A stretch of 64,000 nucleotides of DNA from Pseudopyrenochaeta lycopersici (Eukaryota > Ascomycota > Dothideomycetes > Pleosporales > Pseudopyrenochaetaceae). Both the position numbers and the translations under genes were made by a program. Location of the stretch: contig NHZP01000018.1 of NCBI GenBank assembly GCA_003313425.1, positions 806,001 to 870,000 on the forward strand, written 5' to 3'. The notes under the pieces were generated by a model. That model was given only the letters and a program-made list of their open reading frames with translations. It searched no databases and was not told where the DNA came from. Shown piece after piece: positions 22,770 to 35,109 of the stretch (positions are counted from its first letter, which is position 1; each line of letters opens with the position of its first letter).

Positions 22770-23507
22770 AAATGTTCAAACGATCGCCTTACACCGATTC
22801 GTTGGCTATGTCCTGTATAAAGGTCTAGAGCTTACACAATTTCTTGTACGGAAAACCATTTCTGAGCTCAGAATCGAAGGTGAAGCCTTATCGCATCAGA
22901 CATTGTCACCTCTCAAACCTTTGTTCCGGGAACTAGAATCTCCATTCTTACAACACGTAACAATTTCCTCAGATTCCATCGACTGGTTCATTCGGTGAAG
23001 TAGGCTAGGTAAACACTACGCGCTTGAGCCACCAGATGGTAGCCATTCATTGATTGAAAGTAGAGATGTTCTGTACAGGTTCATCTACATCTACGCATAC
23101 ATCGCCCGCATTATGCCACTTACAATTGGGAACAGCCCAGAGGATAATATTGCGCTATGCAAATAAACATAACAAGAAAGCCATAGAGGCATCGCTTGTA
23201 TTCAGTCTAAATCTTTATGTTCTGCATATGCGATAGCAACCTAATGACCCTGTCCTCGTAATTTAATCATATGGCGACTGAGTTGCTGCAGCAACTTGTG
23301 GCAGGTCTTATTCTAATTCTCCTTCTAACCTAGCCAACTCTAGTCATCCTCAAACTATTTCTTGGCGTCAAAGAGACCAACACCTTGCATGATGCTGTTG
23401 GAGCCTGAAGTTGAAAGGTACATCGGCCTTATCACAAATTTAGGAATTTTTGTGAGATCCAGTACGGGGGAAGGCGTAACACTCTCGTTGGTGACTATGT
23501 CGATGCT
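22770..23507. other. Short convergent intergenic region
   Basis: About 740 bases between two genes that end toward each other; it should contain both terminators. No gene is seen. Confidence 0.55.
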
Positions 23508-25351
23508 CTATTTGCCGTAAAACGTGCTCATTCGATACTTGGTCTCGCCTTCATATGGCGTTAGATCTACCAATGCTTGCTTGCCCTCTCGAACAATCGC
23601 CTGTCGTATCCTATCGTTCCGGGGCTTGATGTTGACTTTGAAAGGCTGTGGGCGCATATTCAAACCGTTACTGCGAATATATTAGCATCACATTGACGCC
23701 TTGAAATAAGGCAACCTACGTGTAGTCGAAAATGTCGACTGGTATCGGATTTCCCTTTCCGTCCAGTGCTGGTTCTATCTTGAATCCCCAAACGAGGCGC
23801 GCGACTGTTAGCCACGTTCCTTGCTCGGCGAGCGCCTGGCCGGAGCACACTCGACGACCCCAGCCGAATGTCATATACCCACGCTCGCCTGGGAATGGAC
23901 GAGCATCCGGATGGCCTGCCATGAACCGATTTGGATTAAAACGGTCTGGGTCCGGGAATTCGCGGTCATTGTGGTGAATAGCCCACACGTTGCCTTGTAT
24001 CCAAGTTGACTTCGGGATTAAATAACCGTTGTAATAATCATCTTGCACTGGCGCATGTGGTTGCCCGCCAATGATCGCTACGGATCGCCAGCGGAAAACT
24101 TCTTTGACAAAGGCACGCATGTACGGTAACTTGGTATCATCGTCAAAGGAAGGACTCCGGTCGAGCCCTACAACGCGGTCTAGCTCTTCCCATGCTGGTA
24201 TGAGGGTCTCGGGGAACGCTCGCATCGCAAGAACAGCTGTAATGAGCGTACTGCTCGACGTGTCAGATCCAGCACCGAACAAATTTCCAGCCAACGCGGA
24301 TATTTCTTTAGGTTGCAAGTTGTATTTTGCCTGCTCTTTGAATAATAGCTTTGCATAGCAGTCCTCGTGTCCAGGTTTCTCGTTCGCTTCATGCGCCAAA
24401 GAATAGAAGAAGTCGTGACCTCGGTGTGACCTCTTCTTTGATCCGAGGCCCTGCTTCCAAGGCGCATATTCAGTTGGCACACGAGCAAGCGCCGGGAAAG
24501 TTTCCATCAGCATCGGGAATGTTTTTCCGGGAACATTGAGTTCGGCTGCTCGATGCATTACCGCAATTACTTCTGTGATAATTGGATCAGAAGGGCTTGC
24601 CACTCTTCTACCAAATCCAATAATTGATACAACGCTCGTTGCATAACGTTCGAAGTGAGCTACGTAGTCTTCTGGCGTGCTTAGTAGATCAAGCGCAACG
24701 ATCTTGCTCTCATCATTCTGGAAGTCGCGGTATCGCTTGACTTGCTGGATACCAACGCCCTGGTGCGTGATCTTTCTTAGGGCACGGAAGCGTTCTCGTT
24801 GAACTGGCGTCGTCGTGATCAAGTTCACCAGGTTGTTTTGGCCCGCTCCCAATTCTGCGAAGACCAGCATGCGTGGCCGCGAGCAGTAGATGCCTGCTCT
24901 TTTGTCGAGAAGCTCGTTGGCCGTCCACGCATCGTTGATCCATACAGTGGGGTTTCTAAACACTGATCAGCTTACATTCAGTATTTAGGAGGAACATATA
25001 TACCGTCCAATCCAATAAGTGATCAGTGGGGTGTTGTAGGCCTTGGAGAGCTCTTCGAAGTAGAGCCAAGGTTTGTTATCCGGTAGCTGAAATGTGTTGC
25101 CCACAATCGGAAAGGGAAACGGCCCCGGAGGCTGCGTTGCTGTCAGTCTCGCACTCTTTGGGGTTTAAACATTGAAACGGGCTGGTGCGCACCATCTTTG
25201 ATCTCAAATACAGCATCCAGGCATAATCGGCAAGCACACCTAGAGCAAGTGTTACGAAGATCGCCAGGACAACGTTGGCAGCTCCAAATTTTGAGATGCC
25301 ATGTTGCAAGTAGTGCAACGGCAATGCCTCGAAAAGTTGTTCGACAGCCAT
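23508..25351 (-). CDS. Cytochrome P450 monooxygenase (microsomal, OrdA-like)
   Basis: Four exons on the minus strand, 25351-25193, 25131-25004, 24955-23720 and 23670-23508, encode 561 aa. An N-terminal ER anchor (VVLAIFVTLALGVLADY) and a Pro-rich hinge (MPPGPFPFPIVGN) come together only after removal of intron 1 (25132-25192). The I-helix oxygen-activation motif AGSDTSSST, the ExxR motif in KEVFRWR and the heme loop FGWGRRVCSG with Cys466 are all intact. The small last exon adds about 54 residues and a natural end. Length and motif order are normal for a class II fungal P450. The N-terminal region resembles the group annotated as O-methylsterigmatocystin oxidoreductase-like, but the substrate cannot be read from sequence. 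It is convergent with the FAD oxidase and divergent from the F-box gene. Confidence 0.94.
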
Positions 25352-26357
25352 GTCTGCCCCTCGTTTTTGCCTTGAAGTTGAAGTAAGGGACTAGAACTGA
25401 ACGAACAAAATGAAGTCGCTTGTATCGGACCGAAGATGTAATCCTCACCGAAGTGACGCAGGAAACTAAGCCAATGAGGAGGAAGCGAAATTGGCGTTCA
25501 AATGATCGGAAACATCTCCAGCTTCGAGTTTACAGTGTTGGAGTAGCAACCCCACAATCGCGGGGGTGGGGCGTAGTGGCCGGTTAATCTTTGCCCTGGT
25601 TGCGTGCCTGCAACATGAAGATCTTCCACCTTTTGGGAGTCTGAGGCAGGGGAGCTGTTTCCCTAAGCGCTTGGGACGGCGCAACGCAAGGCGTCATCAT
25701 ATCCATGCTAGAAAATCAGCGTCCAGGCGTCTGGCACACTTTGTCTTTATGTACAAACTTTAGTCTGATGTTGTCAAGCACCAATAGAAAAGAATGAAAC
25801 TATCAGAAGAGCAACAAGTCTGGTCAGCCGATGACAAATATGACGCTGTCGCATATGCGATCCGGAATGGAGTTATCTTGCAGCTCTTTTCAGGAAGAAT
25901 AGTACAACCTGTGCGATAAGTATCAAGGTCAAAGTACTTAAGCCGTTATCTATGTAGTGAGTTTTTCTTTATCCCTTAGAATAGCGCAGCTGTTGGATGT
26001 CTCACTAGTTTAGGTGCCTCATTGACCGCATACCTGAAAAATCAGCCAGTCAGACTTTTACTGCTTTGCAATATTTCGGAACTAGTTTCCAAGCCATATA
26101 CTGCCCATCGAATCATAATATTTTGATGGAGTCTTTTGGAGCACTTTGATTGTAGATTCTGGTTGGCTGAGGGGTTCTCCCTTTCAACAAACATGCATTT
26201 TTATATACATATCGATGAGAACCATGGTTGCAACACACCAACCAAGGATTTCCCATTTGAGTCTTTTGCACCGAAACTTCTTGATGATGTGGCTACATGA
26301 TCTGCGCGATCTTGCGTGAATATCATCTGCACTCGCCTTCGACAACAAGCAGCCACC
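25352..26357. other. Divergent intergenic region
   Basis: About 1 kb between the P450 (minus) and the F-box gene (plus), presumably holding both promoters. No gene is seen. Confidence 0.55.
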
Positions 26358-27840
26358 ATGGACGTAGGCAAACCGGCGCCTGACCTACTTGAAGCGTCCC
26401 CATCGTTTGAATCAAGTGGCATAGCCTTAATTGACCTTCCTAATGAGCTAATCGGTGTCACCGCTAGCCATCTTGTGTACGCCGATTTATTGAGCCTTCG
26501 CGCGGTGAAGAATCGCCAAATCCGCAATGGTATCGATCACGTTTGGGTAAGTACCGTCACTCTTGGGGCAAGCAGCAGATATTTACCGAGCAATACAGGC
26601 CGAACGGAGCTTCGCTTTAAGAATCTGCAAAACAACTGACGCAAGTCTTGCGCGTCTCGAGACGGTAGCCCGATCCCGCTTTGCGAAATATGTCTGCTCA
26701 ATTAACATTGATTTTCAATTCGTATGCCGCATGCCACTACAACGAGGTTTCAATGCAGAGGTTCTGAGGTGCGCCCCAGAGCCTTGCGTACACGCCAACG
26801 TCTGCCTTCAATCGCTGTGCTCGAAGCTCAGCATGATATTCCGACAAACTACAAATCTCCAAAACCTGGTCATCACCGCACCGCCTCCTATCAGGGGCCT
26901 CAGCGATGAGACTCTCCAGTCCACATGGAATACGGAGCGCGGATTAGGCTCGTTCATGATGTTTGGGTCATTAAACACGCTTGGGGACGTGCATCATCAC
27001 ATCATTGACCTCACTTCTGCCCGTACGATCTTCTACAGTATCATAGAGGCTATGAGAGAGATCAGTCTCCCGTTAACCGAGTTCAAAGCTCTCGACTTCA
27101 CGAGTTCCTTGTGGCAATCGGCATTATGTCCAACGATGCCCATACTTGATACTTTGGTCGCACTGCCGAGTGGAGGATGCTTGAGAACCCTAGAACTTGA
27201 GCTTGACATGTTGGCAAATGCCTCAAATCACGCTATTCTGACCGTCGTCAAGCTTATCGAGAGGAATGCCGGCATACAGGACTTGAAATTGTCTGCAGCC
27301 CCACAGTTGGACAAGAGTTTCCGGATTTCAAGCCGACGCTGGTGTCCTCTACTTGGTCTTCTTGGATCCTCTCCAACATTGCGCCTCCGCAGTCTAGACC
27401 TCGATGGTCTGGTCACAAGTGGCAGCATGACGCTCGACCGCATCGTCCATGTCCATGCTAATACCCTCCGCCGCGTCGTCCTCAACAACACCAATTTCGG
27501 CCCACCAAACTCGTTACGGGGCTTTTTTATGGCACTAGCGAAGACGAAAATCGAACTCATGGCCACCCGCAACTTCTGGTTGTATGAGCGCGGCTGGCTC
27601 AGTGGCAGCACATTATCCTTCCGTACTCGGCGAGACGAGGTTTTGCACTGCTTTGATGCTGAGTCGTTAGGTGAAGATGACTCATATTTGGACTGGGTGG
27701 ATATTAGGTGGGAAAAGGCTAGCCATGAGAAGTGGCTTACATGGGATAATGAGGACGGGCTGCACGAGAACACGTGGATGAGAGATCGTATGATGAGCGT
27801 CGTCGAGATGGCGGACTGTTGTGGTTTTGAAGACGCTTGA
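26358..27840 (+). CDS. F-box domain protein
   Basis: Two exons, 26358-26546 and 26599-27840, encode 476 aa. The N-terminal F-box is IALIDLPNELIGVTASHL...DLLSLRAVKN, and it continues after the intron with AERSFALRICKTTDASLARL and RFAKYV, the usual layout of ascomycete F-box proteins. The rest is a Leu-rich region that may form irregular leucine-rich repeats (LRTLELEL, LRSLDLDGL, LRRVVLNNTNF). F-box proteins bind Skp1 in an SCF ubiquitin ligase and select targets through the C-terminal part; the target here is unknown. The 52-nt intron has a perfect GTAAGT donor. A Kozak-like CCACC precedes the ATG. It lies inside the run of oxidative genes without an obvious metabolic link. Confidence 0.85.
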
Positions 27841-28880
27841 AAATTCGGATGTTGATATTGGGGTCACGCAGTCATTGTTTGATGAACGCTCAGTTTCGCA
27901 TAGTTACCTACTTTTGCTCAATTTTCAATTAGATGTTTATTTGGAGTATGAGCAGTGGCTTCCAAGACATATTGGACTGCTGCATATTTGACGTTGTTCA
28001 ATTGGCACTAACGGCACTCATGAATATGAGCTCGATACTGGAAACACTAATAGTTCGTCCTCTTGATCTTGCTTGTACGTGAATATGCAAGTCAATGCTT
28101 TTGGGAGTTATGCTTGCCACAAAGGCTTAGCTCGCCCCGCCACCTCGCTTCATAATCTTTACCTCTGCACCCACCTCCACACATTAGTCGCCATGACTCT
28201 CTTAGGCTAATAGGCTAAGAATAAAAGTTTTAGGGTATTCCCTGACCATAGATTTATAGCCATGCATACTCAAAGGCGCTAACACGTGCTAATGATTACG
28301 CCACGTTCATGATCAATGTCGCACGGCATTATCTTCCCGACGGCAAGGAACTGCCGTCAGATTTCTCCGACGATGGCGCTCTGCTTGAATAAGGTATTTC
28401 TGGGTGATGTTTACCGTATCAAGGAACACGAGCCCCGTAATCTCCATTTTGTACATTGTGTCTCGGGCTGACCAGGTTCCCCAAATGTTCCAGCCTCACA
28501 TTCCCCAAGACACCACGTGGTAACAAGGTGAATCCTGGAATTTACCGCAAGGATTGGCCGAGAAGAACGCCTCCCCCGCAATCCACACTTAAAATCTGGG
28601 GTAAAGAAGATCAAGCTTCTGTCTGCACTATCGGCAGATATTGAGGCAGGGGGTATCTCTGGACAACGATCTGCATATGAGCATGCACGAATCAGCCCGG
28701 AGTCAGATAGTAACGGTTGGGAAGCGATCTCCCTCTTAGTACTTGATTGCATTTGTTCCAATAAATATAAGTTCCTTCATCGCTCGCACTGCGTCGCGTG
28801 TACCAAAGACCGCGTAGGTTACCTGTTATAGTGCACTATCAACGACTTGACGTTCGGTTTGCAACCTCAAAATCGTCACT
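27841..28880. other. Intergenic, no gene recognised
   Basis: About 1 kb. It contains a C-rich promoter-like patch near 28130-28180. No supported coding frame is present; the right part should hold the promoter of the transporter gene. Confidence 0.5.
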
Positions 28881-30739
28881 ATGCTCGAGGCCTCAGCCGG
28901 CAGAGGCCTTCTCGAGAACTGGAAATGCATTCTCGCGTGCACCTTGGTCTCAATGAGCCCATTCCAGTATGGCATTGATTTTGGCGCCATCGGCGGTCTT
29001 CAAGCCATGAAAGGCTTCCTCGAGGTTTGTCTGTCCTTCTCATTTCATGTATAACCAAACTGAGAGACAACCCAGGTCTTCGGACATCCCGATCCAGCGT
29101 CCCCAACGGGCTATAACATCTCGCCCTCTCGCCAACAGCTCATCTCCTCCCTCATGACGCTCGGTGCCTTCCTCAGCTCTTCCAGTGCTGGGCTGTTCGC
29201 CACTTACATGGGCCGAAGGCAGTGTTTGTGGATGGCAAGTCTCTTGTGCTGCGTGAGTAATGTTATCATGATGACTACAACAAGTTTGGCGGGGTTGTAT
29301 GCCGGCAGATTGTTGATTGGGATCGCAAATGGGTGGTATATGACCTTCAGCCAGCTTTACATCCAGGTATGCATCATGCAGATTTCACGCGTGGGAGCTG
29401 TAATGAAATCTGACAGAGCTTAGGAAAGTGCACCTGCGCGATACCGTGGTCTCCTGATTTCTGTCTTCCAGATCTGGACATCCGTCGGTGCGCTCATCGG
29501 CACGGTCATTGACAATGCGACACACGATATGGCCGGAAAGGACTCGTACATCATCCCGCTCGGCACCATCTACATCGTTCCTTTTTTCTTATCAATCGGA
29601 CTATTCTTCATCCCCGAATCCCCTCGCTGGCTTATGCTCATGGAAAGACAAGAACAAGCCAGGAAGTCGATGATCTGGATGCGACCAAATCCAGATGCAG
29701 TTCTTGATGAGCTAGCAGAGATTCAAGCTGCTATCGATGCGGAAAAGCAGACTAAGGATTCAGCAAACTTCATCGATATCTGGAGAGATCCAGTTGATCG
29801 CAGGCGAACGCTGTTGGCTATTGCTGCCGTATCCACTCAAGCAGCTTCTGGTGCTATGTTCATGATCGCTTACGGGACATATTTCTTCCAAGTGAGTTTG
29901 AATCCTAGTTTGAAATCCTACAGTGTTAATGCTAGATGTTAGATGGCAAACGTCGGTAGCCCCTTCATGAATAGTTGTATTCTGACCGCCGTCGGCGTGC
30001 TTGCTATCATTGTAAACAGCTGCGTGATCTCCAGGATCGGGCGCCGACGTGTGTTTTTGATGACCGGCCTGAGTATCTGTGGTGTAACTCAGATCATAAT
30101 CGCCGCTGTATACCATGTAAACCCGGGTACAGTCAGTACAGGAAAAGTAGGTTATGAATATTGATGAGCGTCGGTAGAGTTTGCTAATGTAGCGCAGGTA
30201 ATCGTTGGACTCTCGATTGTCTACATCTGCGGGTACAACGGCATGATCGCCGCATACGCCTGGCTCTCCGGTGGAGAGATTCCTTCTCAGCGTCTACGCT
30301 CATACACTTTCGGTGTTGCAGCCGCAGTTGGCTTCGCGGGCGCATGGCTTGCCACGTTTACAGCACCATACTTCATCAATCCTGATGCGCTGAACTGGGG
30401 TCCAGAATACGGTAAGTTACAAATATTTTAGCATTTAGCAATCCTACGTAGTCACAAATATGCTAACTAGGCTCCAAAGGTTGGATTTGGGGCCCCTCGT
30501 GTCTCATCACTGTCGTCTGGGTGTACTTCTACCTCCCTGAAATCAAAAACCGGACCCTCGAAGAAATTGACGAGATGTTTGAGGCTAAGCTTCCAGCGCG
30601 TCAATTCAGGAGGTATGTTTGCACTGGACGATTGGTTGAGCGTTCAGATGAGAAGATGGTCGAGCGACGCAGCAGCGGAGGTAGTGAGAAGGCTGAGGTG
30701 ACCAGGCAGGAAGTTATTGGTGTCGAGAAGAGTGGTTAA
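28881..30739 (+). CDS. Sugar-transporter-type MFS permease
   Basis: Six exons, 28881-29024, 29076-29366, 29424-29891, 29943-30146, 30198-30411 and 30480-30739, encode 526 aa. The sugar/H+ symporter pattern is clear: LISSLMTLGAFLSSSSAG with YMGRRQ in the loop between helices 2 and 3, YRGLLISVFQIW, the PESPRWL motif after helix 6, a second GRRRVF loop, and a PEIKNRTLEEIDEMFE sequence after helix 12. Intron 5 (30412-30479) is best ended at CCAAAG rather than the nearer ACTAG, because this leaves GCTAAC as branch site and restores EYGWIWG. Intron 1 has the less common donor GTTTGT. It acts at the plasma membrane; the cargo could be a sugar or a related hydroxylated compound. It is convergent with the FAD monooxygenase, consistent with uptake of its substrate, which is inference. 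Confidence 0.92.
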
Positions 30740-31108
30740 GTTGGAAGAGTCCATGGGAAGCTTGCATGAAAGGTGATACTGTTAATAGCTTGATGTGTGC
30801 TGGATTTTAGTGAATGCTATCTTGCTTTTATCCATCTGTTTTTCTTGAATCAAATGCATGCAACGAGCACGATTTATTGTGGATGCCACTATACACTGGG
30901 CGAAAGGCACAGATGCTTTCGGCTGTAGTTGTGGTCATTTCCAAACTTGTGTGTCTCGCATTGAATCCGACTGGTTATTTGCCTTTGTTGTATTTTTTTA
31001 ACTCTGACTTCTCGGTCCTTTTAGTTATGACGATGGCCTATAAAGATATGTATTTGAGAATTTGGCAGTAGATACAACTATATTTCACAACGGCTGTAGT
31101 TTACACAT
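30740..31108. other. Short convergent spacer
   Basis: 369 bases between two genes ending toward each other. No gene is seen; both terminators are expected here. Confidence 0.5.
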
Positions 31109-32520
31109 CTATGCAAGGGCACTGGCCTTCCTGATTGCCTCATCACCAACCTCCTCCGCATGTGCCTCCGCATCAAACCGAAAGACCCAATCTTCTCTTG
31201 GGAATTGTATGCTGGTGGGGTCTTTCTTGACTTTTTCCCAATCCGTGTTGTGCCACATATCCCTGGTCGTTTCGCCGGTCTTCTGCACCGCCTTTACCCT
31301 CTCATACCGTACGTCTTGATATGCGCGCAATGCTCCTCGTACATTGCCCTTTCCGGCTCTTCGGAGAAGGACAGCAAGTGTGACGCCATCTTCTAATGCT
31401 TGTGTTGCACCCTGTGCGCTCGTCGGCAAGAACGGATGTGCTGCATCCCCGAGAAGGCAAATGCGTCCATGACCAGGTGCTGAGCCGTATCCACTTACCC
31501 AAGTGGGTAGTGGGTCTCGATAGACGAGCTTCCAGTCAACAAGCTTATCTTCAGGAGTCTTAGAAACGATCTTCCAACACATTGGATCCCAGCCCTCCAG
31601 AACTTCCTGAACATCTTTGAGGTAGCCTGGGAAAGACCATGATTCAGCGATGTCGTGTTCATCGCGGTGGGTGAGCACCCAACAGCAGTCTGTGCCGTTC
31701 TTGATGGTGCTAAACAGGAAATGTACATCCGGGCCTATGATGGGTCAGCATATGAAGTCCTTCCCAAATTACCTCCTCACTTACCTATCCATCCATTGAA
31801 AGTATCTCCATTTTCGCAGAAATGCCGCGTTTCTGGGTCGGCCATCATATCCTTATTACTGAACCACGACCTCCAGACGGCATAACCGCTACTCTTCGGC
31901 TTATCTTCATAACCTAGTACCAATGTCCTCGCTTTGCTGCGCACGCCGTCGCTCCCCACCACAACATCACCCTCAACTATCGTCCCATCTTCCAACTCGA
32001 TACCCGCACTCTCTTCGTTCTCCCAATACTTCTCCACGCGTTGGCCCAGCTTGATCTCCACTCCAATCTCTTTGGCATAGTTGAAGACAATTTCATGTAA
32101 CTCACCCCGATGCCCGTTGAAGTTTGGCGCAGTCTCATCGCGGGGTGGCGTCTTTTGGTTGATTACGATTTCCCCGGTGTCATACTTATGGATGTTGAAG
32201 CCGTAGGTTGACAGATCTATGGAGAGCTCGCGCATCTTGCTCGCAATGGAGCCATTAGACCAGCGCGCAAAGATGCGGCCTGCATTTGGGCCAAATGAGA
32301 TGATGTCGCCTAATATCTTCAGAGACGGAAATGCTTCGTAGATAATCGGTGTGTGGCCTTGACGGATGCTTTCTATGGCTGCTGTGAGGCCGCCAAAGCC
32401 TAGAAAAGCATGTGAGTAGGAGCGAGCAGAGTTTGGGAGGGTATAGGCCGTACCTGCGCCTACGATAATTACTTTGATACCCGTCTTTTGCTTGACGCCA
32501 TTGGTCTCTGGAGTGGACAT
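31109..32520 (-). CDS. FAD-dependent aromatic-ring monooxygenase (salicylate-hydroxylase-like)
   Basis: Three exons on the minus strand, 32520-32454, 32399-31785 and 31734-31109, encode 435 aa. The dinucleotide-binding motif VIIVGAGFGGLTAA is completed across intron 1 (32400-32453). The DG motif VVVGSDGVRSKAR and the second FAD motif GRICLLGDAAHPFLP with TSAQGATQALEDG are intact. These three motifs define class A flavoprotein monooxygenases, which hydroxylate aromatic rings using NAD(P)H and O2. The start at 32520 (MSTPETNG) leaves the short N-terminus usual for the family; an in-frame upstream Met at 32613 is possible but adds unlikely residues. It is divergent from the dehydrogenase at 33224 and convergent with the MFS permease. 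Similar fungal genes act in salicylate breakdown or in secondary metabolism; which applies here cannot be told. Confidence 0.93.
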
Positions 32521-33223
32521 ATTCGGAAGTACTGATGCGTCTATCCTTGCGCGGAGTGGCATATGCGAAGTTGACGAAGGAGAGAGTGCAAGCAAATGTT
32601 GGTAAGAAATCACGATTGCAAAGTCAAGAAAGGTAGGGTTTACAACGCGTTTACCGGGTACGACTTGATCTGACGGCAGCGTGGGGCGTCAACAATCCTG
32701 CGTCTAGCGAGTCCTCGTCCTTCTCCAGCTGCGCACAAGGTACCATGGTGTAGGCGATATGCCTCCGATAAACCAAGTACCGCAGGGCGATGCAAACGCG
32801 CCATCACGCGCTGAGATTCCCGGCATGTCGCTTCCGAGGAACTTTGACGGGGGCAATCTGCCGAGCAGAAGTGAATCATTGCCTGTCTCGTAGTTAATGA
32901 GGTGGCATGTTGCCCCACATCACGTCAACTCACCCCGCCATGCACCCCGCAGCCGCTTGCACACATGCGCCAGTCCATTCTTAGCAGAGTTTGGAGAGGG
33001 CATTTAACTGTTATCTTGTTAGAGGACTTCCAATGCGGCAGGCATCTACGAGTATGGGAGAGGCTCGGGTTATAACGCATGGTTGAGCTTTGACCGTGTA
33101 TGAATATTGAGCTCGCAAGGCACTGAGCATCGAAAATTATAAAAGGATTGGAGACGTAGCATAAGGTATCCAGCTGTATGTGTTTTATGACTTAATATCA
33201 CACGTTATCACTTGATATATATA
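32521..33223. promoter_or_regulatory. Shared divergent promoter region of monooxygenase and dehydrogenase
   Basis: 703 bases separate the two start codons of genes that run apart. No gene is seen inside. A TATAAAA lies at 33138 on the dehydrogenase side. Shared control of the pair is inference from spacing and orientation. Confidence 0.5.
33138..33144 (+). promoter_or_regulatory. TATA box of the dehydrogenase gene
   Basis: TATAAAA, 80 bases before the ATG at 33224, the same distance as the TATA box of the small secreted protein gene. Confidence 0.55.
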
Positions 33224-34421
33224 ATGACTGCGACTTTGACACACCCAGAATGGAACCAGGAGACAGGCGGTCTTGAAGTTGCGAAAACATTCGCAGACCA
33301 GATTCGCGGAAAGAATGGTACCTTGGATCAGACTTTCTCCAAGCTGGACTGCGCTGACCACGTCTTCAGTCCTCGTAACAGGCATCTCACCGGAATCAAT
33401 TGGCTCTACAATCGCCCTAAGCATCGCCTCTCAATCTCCAAGTCTTTTAATCCTCGCATCTCGCACCCGCCATAAGCTTGACGAGGTTCTGAAATCCGTC
33501 CAAGATGCCTATCCCAAAGTAGCCGTCAAGGCTATAGTGTTGGACCTTATGTCGCAGGAGGCAGTCAAAGCTGCAGCTGCAGAGGTCGCCTCGTTGACTG
33601 ATCAGTTGCATTTGGTGATCAACAACGCTGGCTTCATGTCGCAGCAGCGTTCATGGACCAAAGAAGGTATCGAAGGGCAATTCGGTGCAAACCACATCGG
33701 ACACTTCCTCTTCACAAATCTACTTATCCCACAACTCCTTAAAGGAGCGTCCAGCAGCACTCCAGGCTCAACGCGCGTTGTCAATCTCACCAGCCTCGGT
33801 CATCGACTCAGCCCAATTCGCTTCTCAGACTACAATCTGGAAAAGTTAGGGACCAAAGTGCCGCCTGAAGAGATGCACCCCGACCCGCTTCCACCGATGT
33901 TCCAGGCAGCTGCAGAAGATGGCTACAATGGATATGTAGCGTATGGGCAGTCAAAAACGGCGAATATTTTGTTCTCGGTTGCATTGAATGAGAGACTAAA
34001 TTCAAAGGGGTTAACGAGTTATGCTGTGCATCCTGGTGGTAAGAATTGCGATCTGAGCGAGCAGTGAACGTGGCTCTAAGTGCACTGCTGACAAACATGG
34101 CAGCGATATGGACAGGTCTTCCAAGGGATCTCGACGCAGAAGGCCAAGCTGCCATCCGAAGCACAAGTCCTTTCTGGAAAAACCTGGATCAGGGCGCTGC
34201 AACCGTGTTGGTTGCCGCTCTTGATCCTGCACTTAATGGTATATCAAGTCTCTTAGATATATTTTTTGGAGAATAACACTAACGCGGACGCAGAGCCAAA
34301 AGGCATCTTGCTGCACGACTGTCAAATATTCGGTGCTGCGCCAACTGCAACTGACCCGAAGATAGCGGAACGGCTATGGGCACTAAGTGAAACGTTGGTC
34401 AAGCAAGACTTCAAGCTCTGA
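33224..34421 (+). CDS. Short-chain dehydrogenase/reductase
   Basis: Four exons, 33224-33317, 33370-34038, 34104-34238 and 34294-34421, encode 341 aa. After intron 1 is removed the N-terminus reads NVLVTGISPESIG, a TGxxxGxG-like cofactor site of the TGxSPxSIG kind seen in retinol-dehydrogenase-like fungal SDRs. NNAGF follows, then the catalytic Ser region (VNLTSLGH) and YGQSK, which holds the YxxxK pair. After intron 2, HPGAIWTGL restores the conserved PG motif. The last exon ends EPKGILLHDC...DFKL-stop. Intron 3 (34239-34293) has a perfect ACTAACG branch site. The probable role is NAD(P)-dependent oxidation or reduction of an alcohol or ketone. It shares a promoter region with the FAD monooxygenase, so the two may act on one pathway. 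Confidence 0.93.
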
Positions 34422-35109
34422 TCTAAGGGAAAGGGAAAACAGTAAAGGAGTCATGCGGCGCCTATTATTGCGATATTGAAAGAACGGTGACCCCGAGTGA
34501 TGGCCACGGCACTGTTGATAAATGTTCATAGCATCGGAAATATACCCACAAAACGCATCTTAGAGACGTGACACTTAAACGTTAAAAATCCAACCTTCAA
34601 CTAGGCCTGATATTGGGGTTTTCGAGACATCCCCAGGCTCACAACTGGGTACTGATTTGAAAGTATTAACTGGACTAAGCATGCCATATTAGAACCACTC
34701 AAACACCTCATCAGAAACCATTGTATTTTTCTTCAAACAAAGTCACTGCCTTCATCCTGCACATACGCAGAGAGATAGAGAGAGCCAAATCTTATCTGCC
34801 CCGCAACCCAGCACGACTATTCTTTCGATTGTTTCATGTCAAAGATACATTGCGATGAAGGTGCGCGGATCACGGATCCAAGTTCAAGGCTTTGGAAATC
34901 GCTGATAGATTGATGACCAAACCCAGGCGTTGCGACACTCGCTCGGTGTTTACGTCGTTTTGCAAAGTTCTTCTTGTAGGTAATGCAGGTTGCAGGGATC
35001 TGAACAGGCAGTGTATGCTTTACACACATCCTAATTTGCATGACCGCAAAGAATTAATACTTTGACGCTTCTTCAATGGCCCAGATTCGGTTTCGAGCGC
35101 AGGGTGTCT
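34422..35109. other. Intergenic, no gene recognised
   Basis: About 690 bases between the dehydrogenase and the DUF6590 gene, which end toward each other. No supported frame is present. Confidence 0.5.

Noticed and set aside
30412..30470. The nearer acceptor ACTAG for intron 5 of the MFS permease
   Set aside because: It would leave the GCTAAC branch site only a few bases from the splice site and insert GSK into a conserved YGWIWG segment; the acceptor CCAAAG at 30479 solves both.
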